Shown here: one piece after another, positions 7,498 through 10,758 of the stretch
Layout: each line of letters opens with the position of its first letter
Numbering within the stretch: position 1 is the first letter of the stretch
Notes under the pieces: model-generated
Databases searched by the model: none
What the model saw: the letters and a program-made list of their open reading frames with translations, nothing else
Told to the model about the DNA's origin: nothing
NCBI GenBank assembly: GCA_007122045.1
Contig: SKJM01000767.1
Location: 1 to 10,758, forward strand
Direction of reading: 5' to 3'
From: Planctomycetales bacterium
GTDB lineage: Bacteria; Planctomycetota; Planctomycetia; Pirellulales; Thermoguttaceae
Length of the DNA stretch: 10,758 nt
Made by a program: the position numbers and the translations under genes

Positions 7498-8541
7498 TCA
7501 CTCCCGTGGCAATCGTGAGACCAAAGTGTCCCTGCCCGCCAGATCAGCCATTTTCCAGACCTCCATTCGAGGTAGAGAATCGCCGTTTCTCCGCCAATCG
7601 CGGATGAAACGATCGTGCCCCAGGGGCCGACCGACGTGGAGGGCCGCGCCGTCGAAAGAGGGTGCAGAACGCCGAGCGCCGTCCCCCGGCGGGTCGAGCG
7701 TCATGACGAGAACGCCGTCCAGCAGGGCGGTATCGCCTCGCCTCCGATTGATCTCCAGGCCCCCGCCCAATCGGAGCAGGCCGCGTGCGAGGCCGGGTTG
7801 CCGGGGCACCCAGTCGGGACCGGCGAGCCGCCCGCTGTCGAGCCGGTGCCAGCGGACGTAATCGGCACGCCGCCGGTATCCGCTGCGCGGCGAGGGATCG
7901 TAGATGATCAGAATGTTTGGATCCAGCCTCCCCCGTGCATCGATGCCGTAGCCGACGGCCGTCACCCAGTGGCCGCCGCCGCGATGGTAGGTGTCGGTTT
8001 CCTCGTCGTAGCGATACCAACCGATGTTGAACCAGGCCGCGCGGGGACCGGGCAGCCGGTCGGCAATCCACTGCGGATCCGGGTACTGCCCCCGGCGATG
8101 CTCGGCGCCGACCGCTCGCCAGCCCTGAAACTCGAAACGCGCCGAGTAGCCCTGTTCGGTCACGTAGCGGTTCGCGCCGCGGATCATCCGCGACACGTTG
8201 GTTCCGCGCCGGCTGCCTGCCGCGGTATAGCCGTCGCCGGCCAGCGTGCGCGCCACCGCGCGGTGTGCTTCGTCTTCGCACGGTAAGCCGGGCACCAGCC
8301 GGGGGTACCCCAGGGCGGCCAGCGCGAACATCGAATTGGAAATGGCAACCGGGCCGCAGCAGTTCGCGCCCCCATCGGGCAGCCGGGCCCGCCGGTCGGT
8401 CTGCGTCAGATCGCGGGTGATTGCTACTTTTTCCGTGCAATACCGCGGCGAATCGCCCCCGCCGACCTCCGCCCTTGCCGGCAAAACCCCGATCGGCAAA
8501 CTGCCGATCCACAACAAACCAACCATTGCGTACGTACGCAT
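7498..8541 (-). CDS. Exported C39-like (papain-fold) cysteine peptidase
   Basis: A 347-residue protein with an N-terminal signal peptide ([18 protein letters not shown], then an ARA-type cleavage site near residue 24). The motif order matches C39-type/Peptidase_C39_2 proteins: catalytic-Cys motif [10 protein letters not shown] (C61/C62, the second lying directly before GP), the His motif [11 protein letters not shown] (H191), and the third residue in [10 protein letters not shown] (D215). A secreted peptidase is therefore likely, but the substrate is unknown and the usual oxyanion Gln a few residues before the Cys is not obvious. The start at 8541 is chosen for the signal peptide and a GGAGGT (8551-8546) 4 nt upstream; an ATG at 8562 would add seven residues. 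The gene begins directly where the truncated pseudopilin loses homology and precedes the propeller gene by 88 bp. In C39 transporters this fold removes leader peptides; a link to the pseudopilins is only a guess. Confidence 0.75.
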   Translation of the reverse strand: MRTYAMVGLLWIGSLPIGVLPARAEVGGGDSPRYCTEKVAITRDLTQTDRRARLPDGGANCCGPVAISNSMFALAALGYPRLVPGLPCEDEAHRAVARTLAGDGYTAAGSRRGTNVSRMIRGANRYVTEQGYSARFEFQGWRAVGAEHRRGQYPDPQWIADRLPGPRAAWFNIGWYRYDEETDTYHRGGGHWVTAVGYGIDARGRLDPNILIIYDPSPRSGYRRRADYVRWHRLDSGRLAGPDWVPRQPGLARGLLRLGGGLEINRRRGDTALLDGVLVMTLDPPGDGARRSAPSFDGAALHVGRPLGHDRFIRDWRRNGDSLPRMEVWKMADLAGRDTLVSRLPRE

Positions 8542-8545
8542 CGAA

Positions 8546-8551
8546 ACCTCC
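8546..8551 (-). promoter_or_regulatory. Shine-Dalgarno of the C39-like peptidase gene
   Basis: GGAGGT on the minus strand, 4 nt before the ATG at 8541. It lies inside the open frame of the truncated pseudopilin, just past the last homologous codon, so the peptidase has its own initiation signal despite being out of frame with the pilin. Confidence 0.65.
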
Positions 8552-8563
8552 GCCAGGTGCATC

Positions 8564-8860
8564 CATCGCCCAAAGCGCTTCCTGCTCCATGTAGGGCAGG
8601 ATGTTATGGCCCCATCCGCCCGCCTGCCTCATGCTGAATCCGCGGTCGGGATCGCCCGTCCAATGGTAGCCCCAGCCGCCGGTGGGAAAGAATCCGTGGG
8701 CCCGTTCGTGGTGGTGGAACGCCAGGGCCATCTGCTTGAGGTTATTCTGGCATTGCAGCCTCCGCGCCGCCTCGCGGGCCGCCTGCACGGCCGGCAGCAG
8801 CAACCCGATGAGAATGCCAATGATGGTGATGACCACCAGCAGTTCAACCAGGGTAAAACC
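8564..8860 (-). repeat. Direct repeat copy B (pseudopilin module)
   Basis: These 297 bp align without gaps to 9643-9939. At the protein level 85 of 99 residues match (hand count). The DNA differs at many third positions, so the duplication is not recent or the copies came from diverged paralogues. Both ends are informative: the upstream end is the GF of the prepilin cleavage site and the downstream end is the WAM codon before the peptidase gene. Confidence 0.85.
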
Positions 8861-8868
8861 GGCTCTTG

Positions 8869-8910
8869 GACTTTGGATTTCAGATTTTCGATTTTGGGTT
8901 CTGGATTTCC
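8869..8910 (-). repeat. Degenerate 7-bp tandem repeat (six units) in the pseudopilin leader
   Basis: On the plus strand six consecutive heptamers follow the consensus GATTTTN: GACTTTG, GATTTCA, GATTTTC, GATTTTG, GGTTCTG, GATTTCC. A looser unit (GCTCTTG) adjoins at 8862-8868. The tract is strikingly AT-rich against its GC-rich flanks. Three units equal 21 nt, so the encoded leader shows a 7-residue period, RKSRTQN then RKSEIQS. The complete paralogue has an unrelated leader and no array. Confidence 0.75.
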
Positions 8911-8982
8911 GATGGGGCGTCATGACGGTCACCTTGTGGAGGCTTGACGCGACCTCATCCCAATGCTCCTGAATCACCGGCG

Positions 8983-9987
8983 TCAGTACTGGCTGTCGTC
9001 GAGCACCTCGCCGGAGTCGCGATCGCCGAGAACCCGGTGGACGTTCGGGTCGATCGCGTAGCTGATCGTGCGGACCGACCCGTCGCACAGCGCCATGTTG
9101 AACGAGCCGCTGTGCGCGCTGCCGAAGGCCCACGGGTGGCTCCGGCCGGCCCGGTCCTGGGCCGGCGCCTTGATGGTGCTGCTAAGCACGTCCTGGTCGT
9201 GGCCGATGTAGAGGCCCTGGTCGTCATTCGCGGGCGCGCCGTTGAAGTAATTGAGCGGGTTGAGGTATCGTTCCCCCACCATGTACGTATTGCTCAAGCC
9301 GTCGCGGATGTGGGCGGAGTTGATTTCGCTGCGCCGGTACACGACGCCGTTGTAGTGGCGGTTCACACTGCCGTGGTAGGTCCGGCGCCAGTCCTCGTCG
9401 CTCATGGAATCGCCTGACGAATAGGAGCCCGGACTGTTCCCGCCCCAGTAGCCGTTGCTGCCCATGTTGGCGGCATAATCGCTCCGACCGAAGGCCGGCG
9501 GCTTGATCCCCCACGGGCGGAGACTGGCGCTGTGGACGAATGGATACGCAATGGTGCGGCGCCGGCTGGGGCAGTTGTGCAGCGCCAGGGGCGTGGCGAG
9601 GCGTTTGGAAACCTCGGCGCCCGGGTTCGACGCCCCCAGCCCCATGGCCCAAAGCGCTTCCTGCTCCAGGTATGGCAGCGTGTTATAGCCCCAGCCGCCC
9701 GGCTGCCGATGCGTGAACCCGCGTTCGGGATCGCCCACCCAATGGTATCCCCAGCCGCCGGTCGGGAAATGGCCATGGGCGTCCTTGTGGGAGTGGAACG
9801 CCAGGGCCATCTGCTTCAGGTTGTTCTGGCACTGCAACCGCCGCGCCGCCTCCCGGGCCGACTGGACGGCCGGCAGCAGCAGCGAGATCAGGATGCCGAT
9901 GATGGTAATAACCACCAGGAGTTCGACGAGTGTGAACCCCGCGGGCCGGTTACAGAGTCCGGGTTTGCAGGCTGAAAAGTATCGCAT
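8983..9987 (-). CDS. DUF1559 pseudopilin-like protein with H-x9-DG motif
   Basis: A complete 334-residue protein of the DUF1559 family, abundant in planctomycetes and of unknown function. The short basic leader ends at a type IV prepilin site G17|F18 with Glu22 at +5, followed by a single hydrophobic helix ([15 protein letters not shown]). The product is therefore expected to be processed by prepilin peptidase and anchored in the membrane with the rest outside. The globular part has the usual [48 protein letters not shown] and the C-terminal H292-x9-D302-G303. Length is normal for the family. I use the ATG at 9987 rather than 10038 because AGGAG (9998-9994) lies 6 nt upstream and the leader is then of normal size. 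The truncated paralogue starts 59 bp after its stop, suggesting one transcript. Whether it forms a filament or a secretion pseudopilus cannot be read from the sequence. Confidence 0.9.
   Translation of the reverse strand: MRYFSACKPGLCNRPAGFTLVELLVVITIIGILISLLLPAVQSAREAARRLQCQNNLKQMALAFHSHKDAHGHFPTGGWGYHWVGDPERGFTHRQPGGWGYNTLPYLEQEALWAMGLGASNPGAEVSKRLATPLALHNCPSRRRTIAYPFVHSASLRPWGIKPPAFGRSDYAANMGSNGYWGGNSPGSYSSGDSMSDEDWRRTYHGSVNRHYNGVVYRRSEINSAHIRDGLSNTYMVGERYLNPLNYFNGAPANDDQGLYIGHDQDVLSSTIKAPAQDRAGRSHPWAFGSAHSGSFNMALCDGSVRTISYAIDPNVHRVLGDRDSGEVLDDSQY
9643..9939 (-). repeat. Direct repeat copy A (pseudopilin module)
   Basis: Partner of the 297-bp block at 8564-8860, in the same orientation and about 1.08 kb away. 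This copy lies within the intact DUF1559 gene, which continues beyond the repeat into its full C-terminal domain. Confidence 0.85.
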
Positions 9988-10162
9988 CGTCCTCTCCTGA
10001 AGGTCCTTTCTGGAATGTGCGCCTCGCGCTCCGCGCAAGGGCGGGAATCATGATTCGCATAACGCTCCGCACCGACATCCGCCGGCGCTTGGGGCACCCG
10101 GTGCGAAACACACGCAACCTGGCTTCACGCGTGATGTGAAGAATGCGGGCCACGCGCCACAT
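9950..10162 (-). CDS. Doubtful small basic ORF (70 codons)
   Basis: A 70-residue ORF begins at an ATG at 10162, 4 nt after GGAGGTAG, in which the TAG is the stop of the PEP-CTERM gene. The product ([20 protein letters not shown] at its start) is rich in Arg, with a single Cys and no recognisable domain. Its last 38 nt overlap the start of the DUF1559 gene in another frame. The near-perfect SD comes from the Arg codons at the end of the preceding gene, so it may be accidental. It fills most of the 179-bp gap between its neighbours. I do not recognise it and consider it more likely non-coding than coding. Confidence 0.2.
   Translation of the reverse strand: MWRVARILHITREARLRVFRTGCPKRRRMSVRSVMRIMIPALARSARRTFQKGPSGEDDAILFSLQTRTL
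9994..9998 (-). promoter_or_regulatory. Shine-Dalgarno deciding the DUF1559 start
   Basis: AGGAG on the minus strand, 6 nt before the ATG at 9987. It favours this start over the in-frame ATG at 10038 and gives a prepilin leader of 17 residues. Confidence 0.65.
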
Positions 10163-10166
10163 TGAG

Positions 10167-10758
10167 CTACCTCCTTCGCCGCCAAAGCAGCGCTCCGATT
10201 GCGCCGAACAGCAGCAGCCCAGCGCTACCCGGCTCGGGAACCAGTAGCGCAGCAAACGGCAGGACGCCCGCCGAAATGCGCACCTCGTCGATGTAGCCGC
10301 TGAAATGGCGGATATCGGTTCCCGTACCTCGGTGCCCGATATAGAAACGCCGCTCGGGGGTATTCAGTTCGGAGAAAGGAGCCGGCGCCGCGCTTTCCAT
10401 CCAATCGCCGGTGGTGAGGTCCTTCACGCGGAACCAAGCCCCGACGTCATCAGTGCCCGTCATATCGCCGTCGTATGAGAACGCGATGTAATAGTCATGG
10501 CCCGGCGTCAACAGGATTCCCGAGCCGGCGTTAATATTGCTGCCTGTCGTGGAGCGAGCCTGATAATACAGTTCGTGTGTGTCCATTCCGCCCCAACCAC
10601 GGGCGACGGCCATGGCAAAGCTGTCGTCATCGCCACCGCGGTGATACTGCGAAATGATGTAGTTGACGTCGTGCGCGTCGGGATCGTCGGCATAGTGGAG
10701 GAGAGCCTCGACGGTGAACGACTTCGAGAAGACGCTCATGACGTGCTCTCCGGGGGTC
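10167..10758 (-). CDS. LamG-like PEP-CTERM surface protein (5' end probably outside window)
   Basis: The C-terminal part of an exported protein. The visible chain from the ATG at 10739 (190 residues) starts inside a LamG/concanavalin-like fold (SFTVEALLHYADD, HDYYIAFSYDGDM, then GYIDEVRISAGVLPF). It ends in a classical PEP-CTERM signal: VPEPGS, a hydrophobic helix, and RRRR before the TAG. PEP-CTERM tails are recognised by exosortase and normally require an N-terminal signal peptide, which is absent here, and the first LamG strands are missing. The frame is open upstream to the window edge, so I treat the gene as partial. However, the ATG at 10739 has a fair SD (GGAGAG, 10751-10746, 6-nt spacer), so a genuinely short or decayed gene cannot be excluded. 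The ligand is unknown; carbohydrate binding is typical of the fold. A similar fold ends the propeller protein encoded downstream. Confidence 0.75.
   Translation of the reverse strand, partial: TPGEHVMSVFSKSFTVEALLHYADDPDAHDVNYIISQYHRGGDDDSFAMAVARGWGGMDTHELYYQARSTTGSNINAGSGILLTPGHDYYIAFSYDGDMTGTDDVGAWFRVKDLTTGDWMESAAPAPFSELNTPERRFYIGHRGTGTDIRHFSGYIDEVRISAGVLPFAALLVPEPGSAGLLLFGAIGALLWRRRR

Larger units (their letters stand above)
8564..8923 (-). pseudogene. Truncated DUF1559 pseudopilin-like gene (5' 120 codons)
   Basis: The ATG at 8923 is preceded by AAGGTG (8935-8930, 6-nt spacer). The product has a basic leader, a prepilin-peptidase site G22|F23 with Glu at +5 ([19 protein letters not shown]), and the start of the DUF1559 domain ([40 protein letters not shown]). 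It matches the complete DUF1559 protein encoded upstream at 85 of 99 positions without gaps, and homology then stops after WAM at 8564. About two thirds of a normal DUF1559 protein is missing, including the H-x9-DG motif. The frame does not stop there: it runs on, out of phase with the peptidase gene, to 7544, which would give a 459-residue chimera with an Arg-rich tail. I read this as a remnant fused by rearrangement. A short functional pilin is possible but would need a stop codon that is absent. Confidence 0.7.

Noticed and set aside
10045..10056. 12-bp palindrome GAATCATGATTC upstream of the DUF1559 gene
   Set aside because: Two or three perfect 12-bp palindromes are expected by chance in a window this long, and no promoter was recognised beside it.

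Overview
The window is GC-rich bacterial DNA, and every supportable gene lies on the minus strand, so transcription runs from high to low coordinates. It most likely comes from a planctomycete or a close PVC relative. The pointers are a DUF1559 pseudopilin-type protein with the H-x9-DG C-terminal motif, a truncated paralogue of it, a PEP-CTERM protein with a LamG-like fold, and a very large secreted PQQ-type beta-propeller protein with a C-terminal LamG domain. The taxonomy is inferred from this family mix; no marker gene is present.

Layout in transcription order. (1) 10758-10167: 3' part of a LamG/PEP-CTERM protein that runs off the right edge. (2) 10162-9950: a doubtful 70-codon ORF. (3) 9987-8983: a complete DUF1559 protein. 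(4) 8923-8564: the first 120 codons of a second DUF1559 gene, 85/99 identical to the first over the shared block (hand count), whose homology stops abruptly at the next gene. (5) 8541-7498: an exported C39-like cysteine peptidase with its own Shine-Dalgarno (SD) sequence. (6) 7409-3450: a 1319-residue exported double-propeller/LamG protein. (7) A 214-bp gap holding a terminator-like hairpin and a good sigma70-type promoter. (8) 3235-1055: an NADH-oxidoreductase (HndC/HydB/NuoF-like) subunit carrying two extra N-terminal thioredoxin-like [2Fe-2S] modules. (9) 1026-1: the N-terminal 342 codons of a multi-cluster [FeFe]-hydrogenase catalytic subunit (HndD/HydA-like), cut by the left edge.

The genes form two functional blocks. 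From 10758 to 3450 there are only exported or surface proteins (PEP-CTERM sorting, pseudopilins, a peptidase, a propeller/LamG protein). From 3300 to 1 there is a cytoplasmic electron-transfer operon with its own promoter, expected to couple NAD(P)(H) to H2, possibly with ferredoxin (confurcation/bifurcation). This points to an anaerobic or facultatively fermentative lifestyle.

The best items for a second look are the pilin/peptidase junction at 8541-8566, a 7-bp tandem array that encodes the leader of the truncated pilin, the HndB-Trx-HndC-ferredoxin fusion, a degenerate methyltransferase-like module between the two propellers, and a TSCSPGW variant of the hydrogenase L1 motif. No tRNA, rRNA, CRISPR, transposase or integrase was seen. 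Long plus-strand ORFs are shadows of the minus-strand genes.
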